From the NCBI GenBank assembly GCA_034440575.1, contig JAOTOL010001344.1:490501-554500 (forward strand): 64,000 nucleotides of DNA, read 5' to 3'. Shown here one piece after another: positions 26,295-38,226 of the stretch (positions are counted from its first letter, which is position 1; each line of letters starts with the position of its first letter). Position numbers and translations under genes: made by a program. This DNA is from Imbricaverruca yamaguchii. Its lineage: Eukaryota > Arthropoda > Thecostraca > Neoverrucidae. The notes beneath the pieces are model-generated. The model was not told the DNA's origin and made no database searches. It worked only from the letters and a program-made list of their open reading frames with translations.

Positions 26295-26480
26295 CGAACG
26301 AACAGAACGAACTTTGGGTTCTTTTACGACGCATTGAACCGTGTGGTTATGTAGCGTCGCCAACCTTTTACGCCGATTGGTCGCGGGTGGACTCGGTAAA
26401 TGTCGTCGGTCGTGAGATTCCAGCCCACAATCTTGCGATCAAGAGTCCGACGCTCTATCAACTGAACTGCCGCGGTCGCA
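26295..26480 (-). mobile_element. tRNA-Lys-derived SINE or tRNA pseudogene
   Basis: Minus strand. A tRNA-like head (about 26400-26476) has a D-arm GTTCAGTTGATAGAGC (26452-26467), an anticodon loop CTCTTGA with anticodon CTT for lysine (26441-26443), and a T-arm GTGGG/CTGGAAT/CTCAC (26412-26428). The anticodon stem has two mismatches and the acceptor ends do not pair, so it is not a functional tRNA. About 100 bp of non-tRNA body follow, ending in a degenerate GTTC-repeat tail (26295-26312). Head, body and short-repeat tail are the layout of a tRNA-derived SINE. Confidence 0.6.
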
Positions 26481-26910
26481 GTTCCATCCTCAAGTTCACC
26501 GAGTGTACGCCCACAAGGGTGATGGTTAAAATATAAATGATTAATGGCTGGAATCCACCTCCCTCTGAAATGTACGGAAAGCTTCACAGCTCCTGTGTTT
26601 GTGGACATATTTGAATTGAGCGACGTTTCCTGCTCAGTACATGCCACTTCTTTTGAACCAGGACATTCCTTCTCTCGGTCTATCAGTGCAGAATATGAAT
26701 ACAAAGCGAAGGGTCCATTCGATTCATTCGTATGTCCATTTGATGTTCATACTTTGCATTACGGGGAGGATATCCCTTGCAGAGAATATCCCTGAAGGAA
26801 GAAAAAGCTGCACTCTCCTCAAGACTAGGATGATTGAGAGATGGTTCCTTTTGTCAATTCAAATGGCACTCAAAGGGTGACGCACCAAATCATGGCAAAT
26901 CTAGATAGCT

Positions 26911-26913
<3 letters not shown>

Positions 26914-26977
<64 letters not shown>
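26914..26977. repeat. (AT)n microsatellite
   Basis: Pure alternating AT, about 60 bp. Confidence 0.97.
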
Positions 26978-26978
<1 letters not shown>

Positions 26979-27640
26979 ACTCTCCACTCATCATCAAAAA
27001 TACTATCGGTGGACGAAAACCAAAAAGCACTCACACTCACTGGAGGACACGTACAGTAGAAAAACTCGCCACCATCCATTGGCAATGGCATTTTTGTGAG
27101 CGCATTACCTGGCTCTCGGAGGGCTTTTATAACCAGGGTGCTCATTTCAAAAGAGACAAAACACTCCTCGAAGACACGTACATCTTTTCAGTGAAAGGCT
27201 TCCTTACACCTTCGCCCGCCAAATACAAATTTCGCATGTCACTACAAGTTCGTCACACTACACAAGTTCGTGCTCTATCTACCAATGATATGCAGTGCTC
27301 ATTCACTTGCTGAGCAAAAATCATGGCATTACATGGATAAAAACTGATACTGCATGCAGCCCTCTAGCCTAGAACGTCATTCGAGCGGCTCTTAAAATAA
27401 TGTAAGCCCTATCTACGGCATGAGAAATGCAATGAGAAATGCCTATCTGCGGCATGAGAAGCCGTTCTGAATCGAATCAGTGACCTCGGAAGAAGGATTC
27501 CTGGCTCTTGCCGGCGTCTGCCCCGGGTCCCTGCTCAGTGTGCGTGAGCGTTCATGGCGGGGTGGCCTCCCTTTCATCCGCACACTGCTCGCGGGCAAGG
27601 TGCGACGGCGGCACAGGGACGAGCCGTGACCGGAGCCGAT
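26978..27640. other. No gene recognised
   Basis: A diverged direct duplication (ggaggacacgtaca / cgaagacacgtaca) lies near 27040 and 27170; otherwise nothing is supported. Confidence 0.45.
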
Positions 27641-27644
27641 CTTG

Positions 27645-28255
27645 GTGTGCTGTCCATCTGGGGTCGCCTGGTGACTGTCTATTTGGGGTCGCCTAGTGTA
27701 GTCTGTCTGTCTGGGGTCGCCTAGTGCAGTTTGTCTATTTAGGGTCGCCTGGTGCGGTCTGTTTATCTTGGGTCGCCTGGTGCGGTCTGTTTGTCTGGGG
27801 TCGCCTGGTGCAGTTTGTCTGTCTGGGGTCGCCTGGTACACTGTCTGGGGTCACCTGGTGCAGTTTGTCTGTCTGGGGTCGCCTGGTACACTGTCTGGGG
27901 TCGCCTGATGCACTGTCCGTCTGGGGTCACCTGGTGCACTGTTTGTCCGGGGTCGCCTGGTGCACTGTCTGTCTGGGATCGTGTGGTGGTACACTGCTTG
28001 TCTGGGTTCGCCTGATGACTGTCTGTTTGGGGTCGCCTGGTGCAGTCTGTCTGTCTGGGGTCGCCTGGTGCAATATCAATCTGGGATCGCCTGGTGCACT
28101 GTCTGCCTGAAGTTCCCTGGTGATTTGTACACCTGGGGTCGCCAGGTGCACTGTCTATCTGGGGTTTGGGGTCGCCTGGTGCAGTATCCGCCTGAAGTTG
28201 CCTGATGTATTGTCCACCTGGGGTCGCCTGGTGTTCTGTTGACCTGAGGTTGCCT
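27645..28255. repeat. 22-28 bp minisatellite, about 25 copies
   Basis: The core gtctgtctggggtcgcctgg recurs, with unit length varying through loss of a gtctgtctg block. Confidence 0.95.
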
Positions 28256-28679
28256 GAGTCCGCCTAAACATCATGTTTTCCTGACGTTCCTCGTCTTTTT
28301 GCCTTCTTCTCCCCTCAAACTACCTTTATGATCCATTCGCCTGTCTGACTCTTCCACAGGGCGTCTCAGTATTCATATTTTAGATGTGTTCACTCATGAG
28401 AATCCCTCAGTTGCATCCCAGGGCCCTTCTAAAAGGTGGATACCTTCAGGCTCTTTTAACGATCATAATAAGGAAGCGGAGGACAGTGCTAATTAATAGA
28501 CTAATGGTCTTTGTGAGTCATGCACATCAGTATGTGATGCGTTTTATTCAATTTGACGTTGATAGTCCATGCAGCATTGGGTGCCAAGCAGTAAATATCT
28601 TCCAAATTTGGCAGGGTCAAAGTAACACTTGACTTCAAACGTCAAACACGTGCCGATTCGGATAACGACATTACCGACG

Positions 28680-28860
28680 GATGTATCCCAAAGCTTTCTA
28701 CGACCGCAACGTAGAGCACATTTTGTTATATCCCACCTATCGCATGTCCTTGCCCGAGTCCGACAAGGAACCAACGACAGTCTCTTAGGCCTTCTATTGC
28801 CGCAGCATAGAGCTACTTTTGCTATTTTTCCCATGGTCTTCAACCTGTTCGACACACATT
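28680..28860. repeat. Diverged tandem duplication, about 100 bp
   Basis: cgcaacgtagagcacattttg (near 28710) and cgcagcatagagctactttt (near 28802) lie in parallel contexts. An open frame spans both on each strand, but no family is recognised. Confidence 0.4.
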
Positions 28861-29499
28861 GCTGTATCGGCCAAATCAGGAGCTTTCCCACCTTTGGCTG
28901 CACCGCGCGTGACATTGCATGCACGTGGATATGTCCTACTGATACCCAGTATGTGGACAGGGTATCTGAGCAGGTCAGATCAGATGCCCCAATAACAGCA
29001 GGCCCTCCCTCTCCTGTCCAGAAGGTTCCTATCACCAGAGCGGACTCCTGATCAGATGGACCCTCAAATCACAGCCGGTCCTTTCGCCGGACGGCCGCTC
29101 CAGCTAGTGAGCCCTCTGCGGAGGACGTCTCGTCAGGATCTCCTGACCTCGACTTCTGGCTCCCGTAGGTAGATCATTTATTCCCCTATATGGGGATTTC
29201 TCTGGCCCTTTCTAACTTTTCGGGTGGGTCCGACTACATCGAAACAAACCCCGGGTGAGAACTGGATCCCGGGAACCCCGGGGGTGGCGGTGGCGGTGCC
29301 CAACCCTCCGGGCTCCGGCTGTCTGTATGTTTTACCTGCCTGAAGCTCTGCCTTATCCGCCAGGTTACTATCTGCTCGGCTGTACTTGTCTGATTCAGTT
29401 TTTTTTTGCTCGGCATGTCCATCGGAGGTCGTCTGTTTTTCTGTCCACTCCGTCCGCGACTAGCTACCAGGTCTGCATCACCTCTCCTCCCTGACCTGT

Positions 29500-29630
29500 C
29501 CACCTGAGACTGGCTATCAGGCCTGTATCGCCTCTTTACCTTGTCCTGTACGCCCGGGACTATCAGGCCTGTGCCGTCTCTTTACCTTGTCCTGTACTCC
29601 CGGGACCGACTATCGGGTCTGTGCCGCATG
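29500..29630. repeat. Degenerate approximately 50-bp repeat, 3 copies
   Basis: The cores tctttaccttgtcctgta and cgggactatcaggcctg recur. Confidence 0.75.
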
Positions 29631-29639
29631 TCGACCGCG

Positions 29640-30070
29640 TCCGCCCGAGGCCGCCTGTCAGCCTGTCAGCCTGTCAGCCTGACGGCCTCCACGCCTGTGT
29701 ACGGCGCGCCGGCCGGCAGCGAAAGTGCGTGGCCCGGCGCACATCGCGCCGAATGTGGGTCACCAGCCGGCGGCGGTGCGTGTGCGTGTGCGTGAGAGTG
29801 ACGCCCGCTGGCTGCGGGCCCTCTCGGCCGCTCCGCGCTCTGCCGCCGCGCGCCCCGGCGCTCTGCCGTGCTCCGTTTCGGTCGGCCGAGGCGGCGCCGG
29901 CGCCCGCCACAGAGCGAGGGCTGGCGGCGGCCGGCGGCGCGCCCCGCCCGGTGGGGCGACGGGTGACCTCGGCAACCGTGTAGCCCCAGCTCGGCTCCGA
30001 CTGGTGTGCGCACGTGGGGCGCAGCGCCGGATCTGGCTCGAGCCGCCCCAGTCTCGCTGCGCTGTGTGAT
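29640..30070. other. CpG-rich island
   Basis: Strongly CpG-rich. Both strands stay open over long stretches because of composition; no coding sequence is recognised. Confidence 0.6.
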
Positions 30071-30139
30071 GAGGCTTGCGCCATGTGCTGAGGCTTGCGC
30101 TATTCGGTCACGCCCCACCGCTAACGCTCCCACCTTCAT

Positions 30140-30255
30140 GCCAGAGAGACTGACGCTACCATCAGAGGTACTGACGTTACCATTAGAGAGGCTGATATTT
30201 CCACCAGCGATTGATTCCCCCACCAGAGAGGCTGGCGCTCTCACCAGAGAAACTG
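30140..30255. repeat. Degenerate 21-24 bp repeat, 5 copies
   Basis: The core accagagaggctgacgctac recurs with changes. Confidence 0.75.
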
Positions 30256-31215
30256 TTATGGACAGGCACCGTGTCGTGTGAAGGATTGAGTGGATCTGGC
30301 TAGTGGTGCCGATATGGATTGTACAAAGCTATCTTCTGATGTAATTTAGATTGAGCTCTCTCACCAAATTTATCTTAATTGACTGGAGAAGTATCCTTAT
30401 TCTCCCTTACTTCCTTCTGATGCGATTTTTTTCTAAAGTCGTGTATAGCAGGGCCGGGTCGACGAATTTTTATCGGGAGGGACTCACTTGTCGGGAGGGA
30501 TGCCATTACCTCGGAGAGGCACTAAATGAGAATTGCAAAAGGGTGCACTCTAGCCTGCCCAGGGGAGCGCCTTTGCCAAATCAGGGCGCCGTTTTTCATG
30601 GCGTAGGGAGCACTTGTCCCTGTGTCCGCACTTGGATCCGCCCCGACGACCAGTGTTGAAGTCAAACAATGGCTCGGAAAGCATGGGTGTAGCATGCGCT
30701 AAAGTCGGACCACGGAGCGGGGGGGATTGGAGGGGACAGCGGGGAAGATTGAATATTGAGGGACTCCGTCATTTTCGAAGCACAGCAACCAACTGTTCTG
30801 TTCGCAAGGTTCCCTGAGAGCTGGTGGTCGAGTTGCAGTGCAGGCGGCGAGATGTGCCGTCTGACCGGGCACGGTGTCGTTATCGTGGATGGGATGCGTC
30901 CACATCCTGCGCCTCTGCCGCAGTGTCCGCTGCGCCGGCGGCGCCGACCAAATTTCCGCTCATTCCTGTGACGTGGCGCCGCGAAACGAGCTGCATCGAG
31001 GGCGGATGCTGCGCCGGTATCGGGGCAACATCCGGGAAACAATGCGCAGCACGAGAGCCGTCGCACGACCAATGTGTCGCTGCTGCAATCGATGTCGGCC
31101 AGCACTGACCTGCAGTCGCACGCTGTCGGCAGCGCCTGGACATTCTCGACGTCCAGGCGCTGTCGACAGCATGTAAAATTTTTTGGGGTGACCCTAAAAT
31201 TTAAAAAATTTAGTG
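30256..31215. other. No gene recognised; GC-rich in the second half
   Basis: 30440-30650 has the look of a decayed mobile element (gggccgggtcgacg, gggagcgcctttgcc), but no boundaries can be set. 30830-31170 is CpG-rich. Confidence 0.4.
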
Positions 31216-31219
31216 GCCG

Positions 31220-31355
31220 ATAAAACCTCCCCCCCCCCCCCCCCCCAATCTTTTTTACCCCCCCCTTCCCCAGCGGTTGGCAAAACCTGGCGGGGGGGCG
31301 CAAAAAAAGCCCCCCCCCCCAAACAAAAAAACCCCCCCCCTCAACCCCCCCCCCG
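31220..31355. repeat. Homopolymeric C runs
   Basis: Several runs of 9 to about 20 C separated by short A/T-rich pieces; a quadruplex-prone G tract on the minus strand and a likely region of assembly error. Confidence 0.85.
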
Positions 31356-31365
31356 TAGCCGACGT

Positions 31366-31595
31366 GGTCAGGGGCAGGCCGGCCGCTGGCCGTGTCTTGC
31401 CCGGCCCACTGTCGGCGGTGCTCTCAGACGCTGTGCGTGACATACCCAGAGGCGGGGCGGCCGCTGGCCGTGTCTTGCCCGGCCCGCTGTCGGTCGGTGC
31501 TCTCAGACGCTGTGCGTGACATACCCAGAGGCGGGGCGGCCGCTGGCCGTGTCTTGCCCGGCCCGCTGTCGGCGGTGCTCTCAGACGCTGTGCGT
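31366..31595. repeat. 78-bp minisatellite, 3 copies
   Basis: The cores ggccgctggccgtgtcttgc and ctctcagacgctgtgcgt recur at near identity. Confidence 0.95.
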
Positions 31596-31779
31596 ATTTG
31601 TCTAGCTGACAGTGTACCTTGCCAATGCAATCCGCTACACTAATTGGCGGCGTCGGCCGACTGAAAGCCGTTGCTTGGAGCCGGGTTAACTTCGGGGACA
31701 AGCTTGCACTCAGAGTTGATGGATAGTTTGGGACATCGTCCGAGTCCAAACATGATAAATGTGTGTGTGGGGCGATGTG

Positions 31780-32070
31780 TGGTGAAGAAGAAACAAGAAA
31801 AGAGAAGAGATGTGGGGCGAGAGAGAGAAAAAAGAAAGAGAGAGAGAGAGAGCGATAGCGATGGGGAGGAAGCTACATGTAGAGGGATGTGAAAAATGAG
31901 AGATGCAATATAGAATAGACGACGAAAGAGTGACAGGGCGAGAGAGAGAGAGAGAGTGAAAAAGGAAGAGAAAGGAAGACAGGCAGAGATGGAAAGGAGG
32001 AAGGAGACAGAAAGGGAGAAGAAAAATACAATTAAGAGAAAGCGGGCATAGAGATGGAGGAGGATGAGTA
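31780..32070. repeat. Purine-rich (GA) low-complexity tract
   Basis: Interrupted gagaga and aagaaa sequence. Confidence 0.85.
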
Positions 32071-32599
32071 AATGAGTTGGATCACCAAGGTGGCATGTCA
32101 CAGGGCAGCATTAAAACAACTAGACAATTTCACTAGGGGATCCAGTAACCTAGTTTGGAGGGCCCATAGCCGTTTGGGAGAAACTAAATTGTCACTGGTG
32201 AATGACAATATGCTGGGGGGTTTCAAACCCGAAGCATTGGCGATGCCTTAGCCCTGATACATGGATTAAAACAATCCGATTTAAGAAATATGCTGAACAT
32301 AACCCATCAAAATATCCATTATCGAAACCATAAAAAACATCCAAGACCTCGGTGCTCGGGAGTGGGGTAGCGAGTGGGGTGCAGAATCCACCTCCGCAAA
32401 CCAGTAGGATGAAGATTCCCCCGCGCACCACCACATGCTTGAAGCCACGTTTTTAACTTGACCAGCACCCCATCATCAGCACAGGGAGTACAGAGACATG
32501 TGACGCTCGTCGCTCACCACACGTCACAGGCAGCTCGCGGTGGACCTGTTCCAACTGGGGCGCGCGCACTCGCCACCTCCTCCCACCATCGTTAACAGT

Positions 32600-32600
<1 letters not shown>

Positions 32601-32651
<51 letters not shown>

Positions 32652-32652
32652 A
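32601..32652. repeat. (CGG)n trinucleotide repeat
   Basis: About 16 uninterrupted CGG triplets. Confidence 0.97.
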
Positions 32653-32689
32653 GCCGGGTCAAATATTGCGCCTCTTGCGGTAGTCCGTG

Positions 32690-33300
32690 CCCCGCGGCGC
32701 CGGCGGTCGACCCGTTGCGGTAGGTCGGGCCGGCGGCGGGCCGGGGGGGCCGGCGGCGCACAGCTCGACGCCGTCGACGGGCGCCGACGGTCGACCCGCG
32801 CGCGCGGCGCCGCGGGGCCCACGCGGCGCCGGCGGACGCCGTCGACGGCGCCGACGGTCGGCGGTAGGTGGGCCGGCGGCGCACAGCTCGGACGCCGTCG
32901 ACGGCGCCGACGGTCGACCCGTTGCGGTAGGTCGGGCCGGCGGCGCACAGCTCGGACGCCGTCGACGGCGCCGACGGTCGACCCGTTGCGGTAGGTCGGG
33001 CCGGCGGCGCACAGCTCGGACGCCGTCGACGGCGCCGACGGTCGACCCGTTGCGGTAGGTCGGGCGGCGGCGGCGCGACGGCGCCGACGGTCGACCCGTT
33101 GCGGTAGGTCGGGCCGGCGGCGCACGCTCGGACGCCGTCGACGGCGCCGGCGGTCGACCCGTTGCGGTAGGTCGGGCCGGCGGCGCACAGCTCGGACGCC
33201 GTCGACGGCGCCGACGGTCGACCCGTTGCGGTAGGTCGGGCCGGCGGCGCACAGCTCGGACGCCGTCGACGGCGCCGACGCGTCGACGGCGCCGACGCGT
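32690..33300. repeat. 64-bp GC-rich minisatellite, about 9 copies
   Basis: Each unit contains the perfect palindrome cgccgtcgacggcg and a second SalI-type palindrome ggtcgacc. Copies vary by deletion at the 5' side. Open frames on both strands are composition artefacts. Confidence 0.95.
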
Positions 33301-34339
33301 CGCCTCGGACGATGAAGTGACTTCGGCGGACGCGGTGATGCCACGCCCAGAGGCGTCTCGGAGAAGTGACAGTACATCCGGGTGGGGTGTTGAATGACTA
33401 AGTGGAGGACTAAAGAGCGGTAGGGTAGAGTGTGGTAGTTTGGCTAAGAGTCTAATAGGACCAGGAATCGTCCAAGCAATCATGCATTCTCTGACAAGAA
33501 TAACATCTCACTTTGTACGTGACTCTTCATAATGTTTTTCCGAACTTCAAATTAAAACACGCCCTGGGATGGAAGCGGGAATAATATCAATCCATATTCC
33601 TTCCGTATCTTGTTGTTAATGGATGAATATCGTCAACATGAGTGAAGGTTTTGCATATTTGAAGCCCCTCTCACCCGCTCCTAGGCCATTGTTTTCATAT
33701 TTAATCGTATTGAACTTCATAGAATAAGGTTCAAGATTTTAGTTAGCATTCCCATGAGAATATTGTGAATTCTTTCAATGAAACCTATACGCAATTTTAT
33801 CTCAGACATTGCAAAAACTTGCTTGCTTCTTTCTCTGGGCCGACCCCAGGTGGGTGAGAAAGATTGTACAATGCCACGGAACATGCCATCGAATGATTTG
33901 TGCTCCTTTTGTGGACACGTGATTTCGGTTGGACTTTTTCCCAACAACACGGTTCTTTGTTGGACAGGCGATTGATAGTTCCTTCGATTAGATATATAAC
34001 AACAAGATGGCGAACGACGATGGCACGCATACTTCTGTCACCGTTACATAAGTGGAGCCAATCGAGATATTCGATATCATCATCCAGCATTATGCATACT
34101 CTTCTCCTACACTTTTAAACCAGTGTGGTTCAAAAACGACGAGTCTTCGGGTTGCAATGCGTGAATGTGATCCGAGGAATTTTCGCTGGCATCCTTTCAG
34201 CTTCGTTCGCCCTTCGCTGTTTTCCGGAGGCAGGCTCTTGTGCAGATGTGCAGAGCTGTCGTCTGTTGTACGGCTAGACGGCATTAGTTCACTGCGGCAT
34301 GACGTGCTTCCCGCTCATCAACACGTGCGCGTGTCTTAA
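33301..34339. other. No gene recognised
   Basis: AT-rich unique sequence; no supported exon. Confidence 0.45.
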
Positions 34340-34960
34340 GGGCAGGAGTAGTTGTCCGGCAGGGCACGCCACCCAGCCGACCTGAGGCGTCTCTGGCGCT
34401 GTCAGCTTCGTGTCAGTTCGTACGTCACCGGCATCACCCAAGGCCGGTCAAGTCCCCAGCCTGACAGTCTCGCCGCTCGCCCTGGTGCCGCGCGAGTGGC
34501 CGGCGGCCAGGCAGACCGCAACGGTGCAGGCGACGCGGCACCTCGCACATGGGCCGCGCCGTTCAAATTTAAACGCCGTCCGCGAACGGTCGCCTCGAGC
34601 CGCGACGGTAAACACGGCGCACGGAGTAAACAGAGAGCGTCGGCGCTCAGCGGGTCCCCGGCCGGCTCCTTCGGCGCACAATGGACGCACCGAGAGGCTC
34701 GCGCGCTGCACACCTCGACCGGCCCAACAGACGCCCACGCTTCCGCCGCCGCGGTACCCGACGCCGTTACGCCGGCCTTCCGCCGGCCTCCTCGGCGGCG
34801 TGCTTTGTCTCGCGGGACAATGCAGTCGGCTGGGGCTCGCCCCGCCGGGTCCCCGTTGACGCTGCCGTTGCCGGGACGGTTGAGCATCGCTGCCGGGTTC
34901 GGCTGTGTTTGTTGCTGACGCTTCCTGTGCCGTCGAGCGCGCAATGCTCACAAATATTTC
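34340..34960. other. CpG-rich island
   Basis: High CpG density; overlapping open frames on both strands without family resemblance. Confidence 0.6.
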
Positions 34961-35329
34961 GACCCGCCCCCACGAGATGGCATGCTTCTTGCCTGTACCC
35001 GTATAATTTGGTTTTTGCACTTGTCATCACATCATGTCGTGTCGCTTGCCAACGGAAACCTGTGGAAAGAGTATACAGGTTAAATAACGGAGCGGAACAA
35101 GCAGAAGAACCTTCGGTTTTTCGACCAGATTATTTAATTTTCGTCTCAATCCATCTCGATGTTCCCCCATCATACGTGCGAAGCATTTATAACATGGCGT
35201 GGCTGGGTGTGCCTCTGCCCCCTGTCGCTCCCCTCTCTACGTATTCCATTCTGATCAATCTCTACATATTTTCCTTTCTTTACTGGGACTGGCCACACCT
35301 GGTTCCGTTACTCTCGCCTGCAGCGCTGC

Positions 35330-36010
35330 TCTCCCTCGCCCCTCCCCTCGCTCCCCTGACGCGGCGGTGGCGGGCAGCTGTAGCTGCCAGGGCCGGCACC
35401 AGCATTATTGTTGTTTACCCGCGCACGGCACCCCTTCCTGGCACTTGTCCCACTTGGCCGCGCCGCCGGTCGGGCCGGGCGTTCGGCCTGACGCAATGTT
35501 CCGCGCGCGGCCCGTTGTTCTTCGTGACGGGAAGTCGTCGTGCGCGCCCGGATGGCGAGTGCGTGGTGTTCCGGGTGCGCGTCTATAAATAACCGGCACG
35601 CACCGGATTCAGAAGCAGCGAGGAGCGACGCCGTCGCTCCTCGACCTGCGTCGACCTGGCGCCCGCGGGTCACTGTGGCGCCCTCGCCGCCGCCACCTGA
35701 CCGGCGACAGCCCGGCGGCTGTGCCGGGCTGGGCGGGCGGCTGTGCCGGTATGTGGGTCAGTGGTGGTGCGGCGGCCGTCGAAGGCCAGGAAGGGGTGAC
35801 AGGACGTAAACAAAGGGTGAACGGCACCGGGCAAGGTTACGCGCCAGGCGCCGAGAGTGAAATCGCGGCCTTCGCCGTGCGGGAGGAGCCGGAACGGGTC
35901 GCCCCTGAATGGGTTGTGGGAGGGTTGAGTTGGCGCGTGCGCCTGTTATCGCGCCAAATCCGCGCCCTATAACGGGCCGGCCGGGGCGAGCGGGTTAACG
36001 GCGAACTATG
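35330..36010. other. CpG-rich island containing the 35584 TATA candidate
   Basis: GC-rich with dense CpG and several short palindromes, followed by AT-richer DNA. Confidence 0.6.
35584..35641 (+). promoter_or_regulatory. Candidate TATA promoter inside a CpG island
   Basis: TATAAATA (35584-35591) is followed 27 nt later by TTCAGAA (A at 35611), an approximate arthropod initiator. A near-perfect palindrome, aggagcgacg c cgtcgctcct (35621-35641), then follows. Surroundings are CpG-rich, and a TTTGGCGC-type E2F site lies in reverse orientation at about 35950. No coding sequence is recognised downstream unless the 36952 exon candidate belongs to it. Confidence 0.35.
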
Positions 36011-36269
36011 CCCGAGTAGCGCGACAGATTCCGGTGGCAGGAAGTGCTGCGAGCGATGCGCTTCCCGGGCGGAAGATGTCGCCGGTTCAAAAACATCGGC
36101 AAGAAAGGAAAGCTGTGTGACTTGCACACAACACAGTACACAGTGCTGCAGGACATAGGCGAATCCAGGCTGGTGTATATCGGGGAAGGGAAGTAGGGCA
36201 ATTGTGTCCGAGCTTGGTTTCACGGCGCAATATCTGGGATTGTTTTGATGCCAACTTTATTGCATATAT

Positions 36270-36372
36270 ACCCTTTTTTCTCTTTCTTTCTCCTCTCTCC
36301 CTCACTCTTTCTCTTGCTCTCTCTCCCTCTTTCTTCCTCTCCCCCTCTGTCTCTCCGCTCTCTCTCTCATGC
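36270..36372. repeat. Pyrimidine-rich (CT) tract
   Basis: CTCTCT and CTTTCT low-complexity sequence. Confidence 0.9.
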
Positions 36373-36924
36373 TTCATTCGCCCTTTCACGTTATGTTTTG
36401 GTGCCCTTATGCGCAAGGACTCACGTGGCCTGGATACAATTTCTGCAAGGTCCCAACGACAGAACATTGAGATGCGCATTTACATAATTGCTGCGATGGT
36501 TTCCAGCTTCTTTTATAGCAAGAACAGTGCTACTACCATCAGCGCAGCCACAGGGCACAGGGCAATGGGCCAAAATCCTGCACCTAGTCCCACCTCTCTC
36601 GCTCTCCACAAGCGAGGTTATTTCTGCCTTCTCAATGACAATTGTGGAGCATATAACATCTTTGTTTGCCTTACGAGAGGCATTTCAGATCAATGGACCG
36701 GATTGTTGATAGGATTGTCGAATGATTGTCGGATTGTCGAAGGGTAGATTGTCCTAACCTGGTTTCCTTTTTGTGTCTTTCGTAGTATAATGATTGACGT
36801 AGCGTGGAAGGAAAGGATCAAGGAGCTCCAATGTGCCCATATTTTCCAGGGTGTTTTCTCTGGCTCCTATGCGCATTCAGGGAAATATTACCCGGTTTCT
36901 CCAGAAAATGTGTTTCGACGCCAA

Positions 36925-36995
36925 TACTAACGTCCTGTTTTATTTTCTTAGGTGAGCGTGCAGCCTCTGAATTGCCACCACGGACAAGTAAGTGG
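36925..36995 (+). other. Candidate 36-nt exon (36952-36987) with near-ideal splice signals
   Basis: The branch-point consensus TACTAAC (36925-36931) is followed 20 nt later by ttttattttcttAG (AG 36950-36951), then 36 nt, then the donor ACAA|GTAAGTGG (GT 36988-36989). The exon length is a multiple of three. Two frames are open: one reads VSVQPLNCHHGQ, the other contains ERAASELPPRT. No neighbouring exon of the same gene is recognised, so the gene and coding status are unknown. Confidence 0.4.
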
Positions 36996-38226
36996 AAACG
37001 GTTGATAAATTCGTGTGCTTTGTAAGAACTGCATGAATCAGATTTCCCTTCCCTAGCACCGTTTCACCGACATCTATGTAGATGCAACGACGCTGCGATG
37101 GCGAAAAATCGTGTGTCTGGACTATTCGTACTGAATCAGAATTTCTTAGATCTTAAAATATAGTGGACAAAGCCCGATGGGTTTTCTGTTCGGAGAAGGA
37201 TGTTTTTTTTCAAGAATCGACATCTCGATCTAAACCGAGAGGCTTCAAAAGCGGGAAAATATTATTTTGATAATTCGTGCACTTCATAAAGTTAAGTACA
37301 TAGTGTGCATACTCCAAGAGCATTGCTCGTGTTAGTATCAATCCACTCAAATCCACAATAGTAATTCCCGAACACTACTAAAGGTATATCAAACAATCAC
37401 TGGGTGGTGTGATGGTGGGCACAGGGGCAGTGTCCCCTAGTAGGCCGATTTTTGGTCAAAATGTTGTACGAAAGTGACATATTTAAATGAAAATAAAAAC
37501 ATTTTAGGATATACCTACTGCTTTAGACAGACCCGACGAATGTCACTGGTCCAAATCAGAAGTGTTTTTTTTTTTAAACTGGAGAACCCATTTTCAAATT
37601 GTTCCCACCCCAGCCGCTCCTCAGGATTTGACCCTGAAAGCAACCCCCACTCTGTGTCTGTTTAGTTTATCTCAATATGTCCACTTATTGACAGCGTTCT
37701 CCGAGTGCATGCTAAAATAATAGTGGTCGTGAGAGGCATCAGTAGTCCACATCGCCGTCCATGTCATGATGCACATCGTGTTTCACATTGTGGTCCACGC
37801 ACCCCCATCGCATCCACGCCAGCACGAGGAAATGGACGAGGAGAAAGTGAGGCGACAGGAGAAAGAAAGGGAAAGGGGTAGGCGAGCGCTGCCAAGTTTA
37901 CTTTCGCCCATGTTGTTCCCAGAAGCACATTCGAAGCGCCATCGAAGCGGCGCCGTACGCGCGCGCCGACGGAGGAGCGCTACCCGAGGTTCGTGTGTCG
38001 ACCTTCCCCTGCGGTGTGTCTTGGCCGAAGTTGCGTGGCACGTGTTTTCGTCAGCGCCGCTCCGGTGCCACGCATCACGCGGCCTGTTTGTGCGGCTGGC
38101 TGACCGACCTGGTTTCGCTGGTGGCATGTCGTTGGCGCGGCAGCGCCGGTCGGCTAATGTACGCCCCGCACCTGGCTTCCATTTCGTCCATTACGCGGTG
38201 ATTGATGTGCTGGACCGGTTGGAAGA
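36996..38226. other. No gene recognised; GC-rich at 37930-38200
   Basis: 37390-37460 (gggcacaggggcagtgtcccc) looks like a decayed mobile-element fragment; nothing further is supported. Confidence 0.4.

Noticed and set aside
28544..29051. Overlapping 140-163 codon frames on both strands
   Set aside because: No domain is recognisable, and the two frames exist because of a diverged tandem duplication; retained only as a repeat.
32592..33483. Arg/Ala/Pro-rich minus-strand frames of 260-275 codons
   Set aside because: They arise from the CGG tract and 64-bp array.
34681..35592. 303-codon + strand frame
   Set aside because: It spans two CpG islands, lacks any domain and has competing frames on both strands; the TATA candidate lies at its end, not its start.
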